From CAZJQD01 sp964548165 [NCBI: uncultured bacterium] (GTDB lineage Bacteria > UBA8481): DNA of 17,404 nt. The notes beneath the pieces are model-generated. The model was given only the letters and a program-made list of their open reading frames with translations, ran no database searches and had not been told where the DNA came from. The DNA lies in NCBI GenBank assembly GCA_964548165.1, contig CAZJQD010000023.1, positions 40,965 to 58,368 of the forward strand. The letters run 5' to 3'. Position numbers and translations under genes: made by a program. This document shows positions 1 through 6,630 of this stretch, one piece after another. Position 1 is the first letter of the stretch. Each line of letters starts with the position of its first letter.

Positions 1-19
1 AAATGGAAAATGGAAAATG
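1..19 (+). repeat. GGAAAAT heptad repeat abutting the hemW start
   Basis: The window opens with a partial copy (AAAT) and two full copies of the 7-bp unit GGAAAAT (5-11 and 12-18), ending exactly in the ATG of hemW. Bases 1-20 are identical to 4122-4141, the right end of the S23 cassette that precedes top6A. By analogy this is probably the right end of another such cassette, most of which lies upstream of the window. That assignment is inference; the sequence identity is seen directly. Confidence 0.75.
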
Positions 20-1093
20 ATCCCTTCCTCCCACCTCTACGTCCACACGCCGTATTGCCACTCCAAGTGCCCCTACTGCGATTTCCTCTCTGCCACGCCC
101 GATCGCCTCCCTCCAGCCGCGCGCTACGTGGACGCGCTCCTTCGCGATCTCGAGGCTCATCCTGGCCCGTTCGAGACCATCTACGTCGGAGGTGGGACGC
201 CGACCGAACTCCCGGAGAGCGACCTCGCGCGGCTCATGGGCGCGCTGGCCGCCCGCAAGTCGCCCAGCTGCGAGTGGACGGTCGAGGCCAACCCGCTCTC
301 GCTGACGCACGCCGCCGGCAGGATCCTGCGCGATCATGGCGTGAACCGGATCTCCATCGGCTTCCAGTCCGCGTCTGACCCGGCCCTCGAGGCCCTGGGC
401 CGCGCGCATCGTCACAGCGACAACGTCGCCGCCGCCCAGCTCATCGCCGAACTGGACTTTCCCGAGCGGAGTGGCGACATGATCTTCGGTCTCCCGGAAG
501 ACGACGTGGACGGCACCATCGCCTTTCTCACCAACGCCGGCCTCACGCATGTCTCGGCCTATGAACTCAAGATCGAAGGAAACTCTCCCTGGAAGAAGCA
601 AGGCATCGATCCGTCCACGGACGAGGACGATCGCACGGAGAAGATGCGGCGCGTGATCGAGAAGCTGGAGACCGCGGGCTTCCGCCGCTACGAGATCTCG
701 AACTACGCGCGACCGGGACATGAATGCCGCAGCCACCTCAACGTCTGGAAGAGCGGCGAGTACGCGGCCGTGGGCGCCGGCGCGCACGGATACGAGCGAG
801 GCGAACGCTACTGGAACTCCGGCGACGTCGGGGCCTACGTCGAGGGCGTCCGCCGATCCGGCGAGCGCGTGGACGAGCTCGCGGCCGAGACGATGATGCT
901 TGGGATGAGGCTCGTAGAGGGTATCCGTATCAGCGAGCTGTCACCGGAACGGCGACAGGCCCTCGATGCGGCACAGCCCAGGATCCAAGCGTTGGTTGCC
1001 GATGGCCTCGTCGCGATCGAGCCGGACCGGATCCGCCCGACGGAACAAGGCCTCTGGTTCGTCAACGACATCGGCCTGAGGATGTTGGCATGA
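17..1093 (+). CDS. hemW: HemW-like radical SAM protein (heme chaperone, formerly annotated as oxygen-independent coproporphyrinogen III oxidase)
   Basis: The 358-aa product starts its radical SAM domain almost at once: C14-x3-C18-x2-C21 (CHSKCPYC), the ligands of the [4Fe-4S] cluster. The cluster motif is followed by D-F rather than the extra Cys of true HemN, which favours HemW, a heme-binding chaperone, over coproporphyrinogen oxidase. The SAM-binding GGGTPT motif is at about residues 58-63. NRISIGFQS (about 114-122) and the conserved C-terminal H-x-N-x2-W segment (SHLNVW, about 239-244) are also typical. Length is normal for HemW. The ATG at 17 is formed by the end of the heptad repeat. 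Earlier in-phase starts would lie in that repeat or off the window, so the true N-terminus depends on upstream sequence. The stop overlaps the next start as ATGA, suggesting translational coupling. Family assignment is firm; HemW against HemN is likely but not proven. Confidence 0.92.
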   Translation: MIPSSHLYVHTPYCHSKCPYCDFLSATPDRLPPAARYVDALLRDLEAHPGPFETIYVGGGTPTELPESDLARLMGALAARKSPSCEWTVEANPLSLTHAAGRILRDHGVNRISIGFQSASDPALEALGRAHRHSDNVAAAQLIAELDFPERSGDMIFGLPEDDVDGTIAFLTNAGLTHVSAYELKIEGNSPWKKQGIDPSTDEDDRTEKMRRVIEKLETAGFRRYEISNYARPGHECRSHLNVWKSGEYAAVGAGAHGYERGERYWNSGDVGAYVEGVRRSGERVDELAAETMMLGMRLVEGIRISELSPERRQALDAAQPRIQALVADGLVAIEPDRIRPTEQGLWFVNDIGLRMLA

Positions 1094-1824
1094 ACTGGGA
1101 TGAAGAAGAGCAGATGCCGTGGAACGTCATTGCCGCGCAGATGACGCTCATCCCGATCCTGGTCATCGATGCCGCGCCGTTTCCTCTCCTCATTCTCGCC
1201 GGGCTCGCGGCCATCCTGGCCTGGGCGGTCCGGCCGCGCGCGGACCGTTCCTGGAAGCGCATCGCCCTCTGGGCGGCGGTTCTGGGTACAACAGGCGAGG
1301 CCCTCTGCGTGATCCCCTCCTGGTATCCCGACGGCCGCGGCTTGTGGGAATACCGGTTTCCCAACCCCTTTGGCCTCGCGTGGGAGCTCCCGATCTGGCT
1401 CCCCTTGGTCTGGGCCAACCTCTTCGTCCTCTTCACCGGTCTCGCGCGGCGCATCCCGGGCTCCGGCAGTTCCGAACGCCCCGGCTTCGGACGCTACCTC
1501 GCACTTCTCGTTATCATCGCCCACGCCTTCGCCATCGCGCGAGTCGTCAGGATCGAGATCCTCTTCGGACTCGTGCCGCTCTTCGCGGCCTTTCTCCTCT
1601 GGTGGAACACGCCACGCGACCTCGCCCTCTATGGAATCGCAGCGATCCTGGGCACGTTCGGCGAGATCCTGGCGATGCGCGAAGGGCTCTGGATCTACAC
1701 GGCCCCGTTCTTCAGCGCCGAGTTCCTCAAGGACCTGGGCATCCCCGGGCTCCCCATCTCGCTCCCCATGGCCTGGGGACTCTGTGCCGTCTTCGTCGGT
1801 CGGATCGGAACCGTGAAGAACTGA
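1090..1824 (+). CDS. Polytopic membrane protein of unknown function with internal duplication
   Basis: The 244-aa protein is strongly hydrophobic, with about six to seven predicted membrane segments separated by short Arg-rich loops. I do not recognise the family. Residues 65-121 and 187-239 look like two copies of one module. Each begins LGT-x-GE, runs through GLW-x-Y, then a Pro/Leu-rich stretch (LP-x3-P-x2-W), and ends in a hydrophobic helix closing with R-I. Such repeated Glu-containing and aromatic membrane modules recall small membrane enzymes such as lycopene-cyclase-type proteins, but no function can be assigned. The start ATG overlaps the hemW stop (ATGA), so the gene is probably translationally coupled to hemW. 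A longer reading in the same frame beginning inside hemW (from 724) is rejected because it would overlap most of hemW. Confidence 0.82.
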   Translation: MNWDEEEQMPWNVIAAQMTLIPILVIDAAPFPLLILAGLAAILAWAVRPRADRSWKRIALWAAVLGTTGEALCVIPSWYPDGRGLWEYRFPNPFGLAWELPIWLPLVWANLFVLFTGLARRIPGSGSSERPGFGRYLALLVIIAHAFAIARVVRIEILFGLVPLFAAFLLWWNTPRDLALYGIAAILGTFGEILAMREGLWIYTAPFFSAEFLKDLGIPGLPISLPMAWGLCAVFVGRIGTVKN

Positions 1825-1873
1825 CGAGAGTATTCAACAGAGCGAAACGTTTGGAAATCTAAGGAAATAACCG

Positions 1874-1901
1874 TTGATGGCTCGCGGCAGGGAGAGATAA
1901 T
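1874..1901 (+). promoter_or_regulatory. Candidate sigma70-type promoter for top6B
   Basis: TTGATG (1874-1879, 4 of 6 to the -35 consensus) and GATAAT (1896-1901, 5 of 6 to the -10 consensus) are separated by 16 bp. Transcription would start near 1908, only about 5 nt before the top6B ATG at 1913, giving a nearly leaderless mRNA. The 88-bp gap after the preceding gene leaves room for a separate promoter. Consensus match only. Confidence 0.42.
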
Positions 1902-1912
1902 GCCGCGCCGAG

Positions 1913-3685
1913 ATGAAGAAGAAGGCTCCAGCCAAGGCCGCTAAGCGGCCGTCCGCCCAAACGACGAAGAAGCCGGCCACGAAGCCAGTCGGCAAGACGA
2001 AATCGATCGCAAAGCCCGAAAAGAAGAAGTCGAAGACGACCCAGCCGCCCGCAAAGGAAACGCTGGCGGCGACGGCGCCCATAGCCCCGGCACCGGCGGT
2101 AGCGGCTCCTGCGCCCGAGAAGCGTCGCGGACGCACGGCCGTCGAGATGGCCGCGGGTCAGCGCGAGATCTCGGTCGCCGAGTTCTTCACCAAGAACCGT
2201 CACCTACTCGGCTTCGACAACGCGAAGAAGGCGCTCCTCACCACCGTGAAGGAAGCGGTCGACAACGCCCTCGATGCCTGCGAAGAGGCGGGGCATCTCC
2301 CGGAGATCCACGTCGAACTCAAGACGATCGGACCGGATCGGTTCACGGTCGTCGTGGAGGACAACGGGCCCGGGATCGTGCGCGCGCAGATCCCGAAGAT
2401 CTTCGGCAAGCTCCTCTACGGCTCGAAGTTCCACCGCTTGAAGCAGTCGCGGGGCCAGCAGGGGATCGGGATCTCGGCCGCGGCCATGTACGGACAGCTC
2501 ACGACCGGCATGCCCTGCCGGATCACGTCGCGGATCGGCAAGAAGAAGCCCGCGCACTACTTCGAGATCCAGGTCGACACGCGCCGCAACGAACCTCACA
2601 TCGTGAAGGACCAGGTCGTCGAGTCCGCCAAGGATCACGGGACGCGGGTCGAGATCGACCTCGAGGCCCAGTTCCAGCGCGGGCGCCGGAGCGTCGAGGA
2701 ATACCTGGAGGAGATGCTGGTCGCGAACCCGCACGTCACGCTCTCGTACAAGCCACCGGACGGCGACCTGCGCTCGTTCCCGCGCGCCACCGATCACCCG
2801 CCGGTCGAGGCGCTCCAGATCAAGCCGCACCCCTACGGCGTCGAGCTCGGGATGCTCATCCAGAAGCTCAAGGAGACCAAGTCCCGCAACCTCCGCGGGT
2901 TCTTCCAGACGGAGTTCTGCCGCGTGGGCGGAGGCACCGCCGACGAGATCTGCGCCGCCGCCAAGCTCTCGCCGGAGTCCGCTCCGCGCCGCCTCTCGCG
3001 CACCGACGCCGACGCCCTTCACAAGGGCATCCAGTCGACGAAGATCCAGCGTCCGCCCACCAACTGCCTCTCCCCGATCGGCGAGGACCTGATGCTGGCG
3101 GGCCTCAAGCGCGTCGTCCCGGACGCCGAGCTCTACAGCGCCGTCTCGCGCCCGCCCTCCGTCTACCGCGGCAACCCGTTCCTCGTGGAGGCCGCGTTCG
3201 CCTGGGGAGGCGAGAAGCGTCCGCTCGATCAACCGGTAGAGCTCATCCGCTTCGCCAACCGCGTGCCGCTCCAGTACCAGCAGGCCTCCTGCGGCATCAC
3301 GAAGGCCGTGATCCAGACGAACTGGCGCCCCTACGGCCTCTCCCAGCCCGGCGGCGCGCTCCCGGTCGGCCCCCTCGTCATCGCCCTGCACATCGCCTCC
3401 GTCTGGGTCCCGTTCACGTCGGAGTCGAAGGAAGCGATCGCCGCGTACGCCGAGATCATCAAGGAGATGAAGCTGGCGTTGCAGGAGTGCGGGCGGCGCC
3501 TGGGCATCCACGTCCGCAAGCAGGCCCGGATCGAGGACGCCGAGAAGAAGAAGAACTACATCGCCACCTACATCCCCCAGCTCGCCCTGGCCCTCCAGGA
3601 CATCCTCAAGCTCAGTGACAAGGAGCGCGACAAGACCATCGCCAGCCTGACCGACGTCCTGGAACGCTCGAGGAAGATCGAATGA
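1913..3685 (+). CDS. top6B: DNA topoisomerase VI subunit B (GHKL ATPase subunit)
   Basis: This 590-aa protein is the ATPase half of type IIB topoisomerase VI, which passes one DNA duplex through another together with subunit A. The GHKL (Bergerat) fold is clear: N box EAVDNALDA (E114, N118), G1 box EDNGPG (149-154) and G2 box GQQGIG (181-186). An H2TH-like region and a transducer domain follow, ending in a helical C-terminus that would contact subunit A. Two oddities stand out. Residues 1-75 form a Lys/Ala/Pro-rich tail absent from the family core. The transducer motif, usually W-K-x-Y-G with a lysine that senses the ATP gamma-phosphate, reads WRPYG (471-475), with Arg472 in the lysine position. 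ATG 1913 is the first start after an in-frame TAA at 1898. Top6A follows after an inserted S23 cassette. A phage or plasmid origin cannot be excluded. Confidence 0.95.
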   Translation: MKKKAPAKAAKRPSAQTTKKPATKPVGKTKSIAKPEKKKSKTTQPPAKETLAATAPIAPAPAVAAPAPEKRRGRTAVEMAAGQREISVAEFFTKNRHLLGFDNAKKALLTTVKEAVDNALDACEEAGHLPEIHVELKTIGPDRFTVVVEDNGPGIVRAQIPKIFGKLLYGSKFHRLKQSRGQQGIGISAAAMYGQLTTGMPCRITSRIGKKKPAHYFEIQVDTRRNEPHIVKDQVVESAKDHGTRVEIDLEAQFQRGRRSVEEYLEEMLVANPHVTLSYKPPDGDLRSFPRATDHPPVEALQIKPHPYGVELGMLIQKLKETKSRNLRGFFQTEFCRVGGGTADEICAAAKLSPESAPRRLSRTDADALHKGIQSTKIQRPPTNCLSPIGEDLMLAGLKRVVPDAELYSAVSRPPSVYRGNPFLVEAAFAWGGEKRPLDQPVELIRFANRVPLQYQQASCGITKAVIQTNWRPYGLSQPGGALPVGPLVIALHIASVWVPFTSESKEAIAAYAEIIKEMKLALQECGRRLGIHVRKQARIEDAEKKKNYIATYIPQLALALQDILKLSDKERDKTIASLTDVLERSRKIE

Positions 3686-3714
3686 TTTTCCATTGGCTAT
3701 TTTCCAATGATCAT
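3685..3714 (+). repeat. Left inverted repeat of the S23 cassette
   Basis: The arm is built of 7-bp units: ATTTTCC, ATTGGCT, ATTTTCC, AATGATC. Read on the opposite strand it matches the right arm at 4110-4139 in 26 of 30 positions; the differences are G, G and T within the second unit and one base near the inner end. Its first base is the last base of the top6B TGA stop codon. Confidence 0.8.
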
Positions 3715-3740
3715 CTGCCATTTCCTCAGCGGGGGCAGCG

Positions 3741-4106
3741 ATGAGCCAGGTGCGAGCGGATGCGTTGCAAGCTCGTCTAGTCGAGTTTGCTGTCGCCGTA
3801 GTAAACTTGTCCGCGCACCTGCCCACCACACCTGCGGGCAAACACCTGGCCAGTCAAGTGCTCCGCTCGGGCACATCGCCGGCGCCCAACTACGGAGAAG
3901 CCCGTGGCGCAGAAAGTCGCGCGGACTTTGCCCATAAACTCCGTATCGCCCTCAAAGAGCTCAATGAGACAGCCATTTGGCTCGAGATCATCGGCAGGAG
4001 CGAGCTCGTCTCCAGGTCGCAAATCGATGGTCTGCGCGCTGAGTGCTCAGAGCTTGCACGTATTCTGACCGCCTCGGTAAAAACCCTACGTTCCCGAGGT
4101 AAATGA
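3741..4106 (+). CDS. Four-helix-bundle protein, S23 family (23S rRNA intervening-sequence-type protein)
   Basis: The 121-aa, nearly all-helical protein fits the S23/four-helix-bundle family in length and pattern. Visible hallmarks are an N-terminal amphipathic helix (ALQARLVEFAVAVVNL), the segment GKHLASQVLRSGTSPAPNYGEA (about 33-54), the helix ADFAHKLRIALKELNETAIWLEII (about 62-85), and a last helix ending in SVKTLRSRGK. Members were first seen in intervening sequences of bacterial 23S rRNA genes, and others (Avd) assist diversity-generating retroelements; their biochemical role is mostly unknown. Here it is free-standing, with no rRNA or reverse transcriptase nearby. It sits between the two Topo VI genes inside inverted repeats. 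A G-rich stretch just upstream (3731-3735) may serve as ribosome binding site. Its codon choice looks less strongly C/G-ending than that of the flanking genes, which fits a separate origin. Confidence 0.88.
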   Translation: MSQVRADALQARLVEFAVAVVNLSAHLPTTPAGKHLASQVLRSGTSPAPNYGEARGAESRADFAHKLRIALKELNETAIWLEIIGRSELVSRSQIDGLRAECSELARILTASVKTLRSRGK

Positions 4107-4109
4107 CCA

Positions 4110-4139
4110 ATGAACATTGGAAAATGGAAAATGGAAAAT
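4110..4139 (+). repeat. Right inverted repeat of the S23 cassette, three GGAAAAT heptads
   Basis: Three perfect tandem copies of GGAAAAT (4119-4125, 4126-4132, 4133-4139) form the outer part. The inner part, ATGAACATT, pairs with the left arm. The last T together with bases on either side forms the ATG of top6A (4138-4140). The same repeat with the same following A occurs at the window start before hemW. Confidence 0.8.
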
Positions 4140-5244
4140 GAGTAGTTCAAAGGAACAGGTCGTCGTCGGGAAGATCAAGGAGGCGGCGAAGGAGATCCAC
4201 ACCGAGATCCTCAAGAAGCGAAAGCCCGAGATCTCCTTCCCCGTCCGCGCCCTCTCGAACGTGAAGTACGACGAGAAGCAGGGCTACTTCGAGATCGGCC
4301 GCCAGAAGAAGACGCGGACGCTCACGGTCGGCACCGTCCGGACCTTCGCGCAGACGATGCGCATGATGGCCCTCTCCAAGGAACTGGTGGAGACCGACGA
4401 CTTCGCCACGAAGAGGGACGCCTACTACCAGTCAAAGAACTGGGAGGAGGCGAGGTTCGACGCGCAGGAAGAATCCGACGCCGTGATGGACGACATCGAG
4501 GCCCTCTTCTCGATCGGGGGCGTCAGCCGCGAGCAGCTCCGCTTCTACCCGGAGGAGAAAGGCGGCGAGATCGCGGGGCGCCTCGTGGTCATCGACCGCG
4601 ACTGGGAGACGAAGAAGACCATCCGCATCGACTGCACCGCGTTCGGTTCCGGCGCCTACTCGATCCCGTCGTCGGTCGAGCACCTGGAGTTCGAGACGAA
4701 GGCGAAGTTCATCCTCGTCATCGAGACGGGCGGTATGTTCCAGCGACTCGCCCAGCACAAGTTCTGGAAGAAGACCGACTGCATCCTCATCAACATGGGC
4801 GGCGTCCCCTCGCGCGCCTGCCGCCGCTTCATCCGGCGGCTCTCTGATGAGAAGAAGATGCCCGTCTACGCCTTCGTCGACTGCGACCCGTACGGCATCG
4901 CCAACATCTATCGGTCCCTGAAGGTCGGCTCAGGCAACGCCGCGCACATCTCGCGGTTCTTCTCCGTGCCGCGCGCCCGGTACCTCGGCGTCACCCCCGA
5001 CGACATCGTGGAGTACAAGCTCCCGACGCACCCCTTGAAGGACGTCGACATCAAGCGCGCCAAGGATGCCCTGAAGAACGACCCGTTCTTCCTGAAGCAG
5101 AAGCCCTGGCAGGTCGCGCTCAACAAGCTGATGGCCCTGGGCGTCCGCGCCGAGCAGCAAGCGCTCGCCAAGTGGGGCCTCAACTACGTGATCGACGAAT
5201 ACCTGCCCAGGAAGCTGAAGAACCCGGAGAAGTTCCTGCCGTAG
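4138..5244 (+). CDS. top6A: DNA topoisomerase VI subunit A (Spo11-like DNA-cleaving subunit)
   Basis: The 368-aa protein is the cleaving subunit of Topo VI, homologous to eukaryotic Spo11. The winged-helix (5Y-CAP) region holds the candidate active tyrosines in KRDAYYQSKNW (Y96/Y97), which would form the phosphotyrosyl link to DNA. The Toprim domain follows. Its glutamate is E196 in the family-typical VIETGGMFQRL, and its D-x-D is D248/D250 in VDCDPYGIANIYRSLKVGS, the Mg2+ ligands. The C-terminus ends in the expected helical segment. Length is near the family norm, so the enzyme appears intact. I chose ATG 4138 because homology begins soon after it. A TTG start at 4117 would add seven residues encoded purely by the GGAAAAT repeat. 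GGAAA before the ATG, supplied by the cassette, is the only Shine-Dalgarno-like signal. Confidence 0.95.
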   Translation: MSSSKEQVVVGKIKEAAKEIHTEILKKRKPEISFPVRALSNVKYDEKQGYFEIGRQKKTRTLTVGTVRTFAQTMRMMALSKELVETDDFATKRDAYYQSKNWEEARFDAQEESDAVMDDIEALFSIGGVSREQLRFYPEEKGGEIAGRLVVIDRDWETKKTIRIDCTAFGSGAYSIPSSVEHLEFETKAKFILVIETGGMFQRLAQHKFWKKTDCILINMGGVPSRACRRFIRRLSDEKKMPVYAFVDCDPYGIANIYRSLKVGSGNAAHISRFFSVPRARYLGVTPDDIVEYKLPTHPLKDVDIKRAKDALKNDPFFLKQKPWQVALNKLMALGVRAEQQALAKWGLNYVIDEYLPRKLKNPEKFLP

Positions 5245-5307
5245 CACCGCGCGAGCCGGGCATTTGGTGTTCATACCACGAGCGTTAACCCGTAGACTTT
5301 GCGCGAG

Positions 5308-6600
5308 ATGAGGATTTCTCACCCCCTGCTGGCGCCGTTCCTGCTGTTGGCCCCTTACCTCCTCTACGCCATCCGGGGCGGCCTTCCCAGGCACCTGGTC
5401 TCCTATCTCCTGGTTCTCTTTCCGCTGGTAGCCGCTGCCTCCTACCTGCTCCATCATCCGCGCATGCGCGTCGCCCTGCAAACCAGGGAAAAGCTCCTCT
5501 TGTCCCTGGGGCTTCTCGCCTTCTTTCTCATCACATGGCTCACGGGATGGAGCGCCAGCCCCGCGGCTAGTGTGCCGGAAATTTACAACTTCTATTCCGA
5601 GCTGCACGACACGCGCAATGGCGGGTTCTTCCAGCACCCGACCGAGAATCGCACGGAATTCGCCATTCACTGGTCACCGGTGCTCTTCCTGTTGGTACCG
5701 GTCTTCCACGTGTTTCCCGTGCCGGCAACCCTCTACGCGTTTTCCGCCGGCCTGCTGACGCTCTCGGTGCTCGTCGCGCGGCGATTCCTGGCGGTACGTT
5801 GGCCTAGAGAATCAGCGACCCTGCTCGCCCTGGGGGCCGCGCTTTTTCCCAGCCTGCTGACCATGGCCATCGACTTCACTCCCGTGCGATTCGCGCCGAT
5901 AGCCATATGGGCCCTGCTCGTCGCCTACCGCGAGGACAACACGCGACTCGGTGTGCTCGCGATTCTCGCCTGTTGGTGCGTCAAGGAAACGACGCTCCTG
6001 GCAGTGATGATGCTCGGAATCGTTGCGGTCATCCAAGGAAGGCGGGCCTTCTGGGTGTTCGTGCCGTTCCTGGTGGGCGGAGGTCTCTTTTTCATCACCA
6101 ACCACTGGTTGCTGCCGGCATTCGCGGGAACTGCGGGCAAGACCTCGACCGTCGCGGCGCAGTTCGGCTACTGGGGTCAGAACGTCCCCGAGGTTCTCAT
6201 CGGATTCCTGCAGGATCCGGGCTCCGTGGTGGCCTCCCTGGCCCGAGTGAATAATGCGGCATACCTCTTCAAGCTGGGGCATGGCGTCCTGTGGATCCTG
6301 CCCCTGGCTTCTCCCTTGACGCTCATGGCCTTGCCTGAGCTGATGGTCAACATGATGGCGGGATACAATCCTCCTCTCCTTGACCCTTCACGGTTCGGCC
6401 CCTGGACATCGCTCCTGGGGCACTATAGCGCCACGATCGGCATCGTTCTCTGGGCTGCCGCCGCCGAGGCATGGGCGCCGCGCAAGGATGAAGGTCAGAA
6501 CGAAGACGATCACGAGGCGGCCGCATGGCGAAGGGCGCGCTGGCTATTCCTCGCCGTTCTCTCCACGCTCATCTACCCGACAAACGCCGAATCGCTCTAG
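5308..6600 (+). CDS. DUF2079-like polytopic membrane protein, probably short at the C-terminus
   Basis: The 430-aa protein has roughly nine to ten hydrophobic segments. The motif HWSPVLFLLVPVF (about 121-133), TMAIDFTPVRFAPIAIWALL and the later ALPELMVNMMA with HYSATIGIVLW match the order of conserved blocks I know from DUF2079 membrane proteins, which are thought to relate to membrane glycosyltransferases. After the HYS block such proteins usually continue for several more helices. This one has a charged insert (RKDEGQNEDDHE), one helix, and stops at TNAESL, so a frameshift or deletion near the convergent junction is possible. I chose ATG 5308; an in-phase TTG three codons earlier (5299) is the alternative. 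A weak -10-like TAGACT lies 9 nt upstream of the ATG. It faces the minus-strand glycan cluster tail-to-tail, so a functional link is only suggested by family type. Confidence 0.78.
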   Translation: MRISHPLLAPFLLLAPYLLYAIRGGLPRHLVSYLLVLFPLVAAASYLLHHPRMRVALQTREKLLLSLGLLAFFLITWLTGWSASPAASVPEIYNFYSELHDTRNGGFFQHPTENRTEFAIHWSPVLFLLVPVFHVFPVPATLYAFSAGLLTLSVLVARRFLAVRWPRESATLLALGAALFPSLLTMAIDFTPVRFAPIAIWALLVAYREDNTRLGVLAILACWCVKETTLLAVMMLGIVAVIQGRRAFWVFVPFLVGGGLFFITNHWLLPAFAGTAGKTSTVAAQFGYWGQNVPEVLIGFLQDPGSVVASLARVNNAAYLFKLGHGVLWILPLASPLTLMALPELMVNMMAGYNPPLLDPSRFGPWTSLLGHYSATIGIVLWAAAAEAWAPRKDEGQNEDDHEAAAWRRARWLFLAVLSTLIYPTNAESL

Positions 6601-6630
6601 AATTCGAAGACCCTCCTCCGGAAGGGCTGG

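Larger units (their letters stand above)
3685..4139 (+). mobile_element. Putative S23 (four-helix-bundle) cassette inserted between top6B and top6A
   Basis: A single small gene (3741-4106) is enclosed by inverted repeats 3685-3714 and 4110-4139 that match at 26 of 30 positions. The left end touches the top6B stop codon and the right end touches the top6A start codon. AATGA occurs at both borders (3681-3685 and 4137-4141), consistent with a 3-5 bp target duplication, the exact length being ambiguous against the repeat ends. Deleting 3686-4141 leaves GAATGAGTAG, in which top6B stops and top6A starts within one ATGA. No transposase is present, so any movement would need help in trans. The structure is seen; mobility is inferred. 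Confidence 0.6.

Noticed and set aside
1900-1944. A 14-codon reading frame overlapping the start of top6B, possibly a regulatory leader peptide
   Set aside because: It would begin inside the proposed -10 box, upstream of the predicted transcript start, and its length is expected by chance. GGGAG before its ATG is the only support.
2204-3841. A 545-codon open frame antisense to top6B
   Set aside because: The translation is low-complexity in Leu, Arg, Asp and Val and matches no family I know. It is the mirror of strongly C/G-ending codons in the real gene.
3741-4106. Reading the S23 gene as evidence of a 23S rRNA intervening sequence or a diversity-generating retroelement
   Set aside because: No rRNA sequence, reverse transcriptase or template/variable repeat pair is visible in the window.
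4117-4137. TTG start for top6A adding residues encoded by the heptad repeat
   Set aside because: The extra residues are pure repeat translation, TTG is a weaker start, and ATG 4138 sits directly before the family-like N-terminus.
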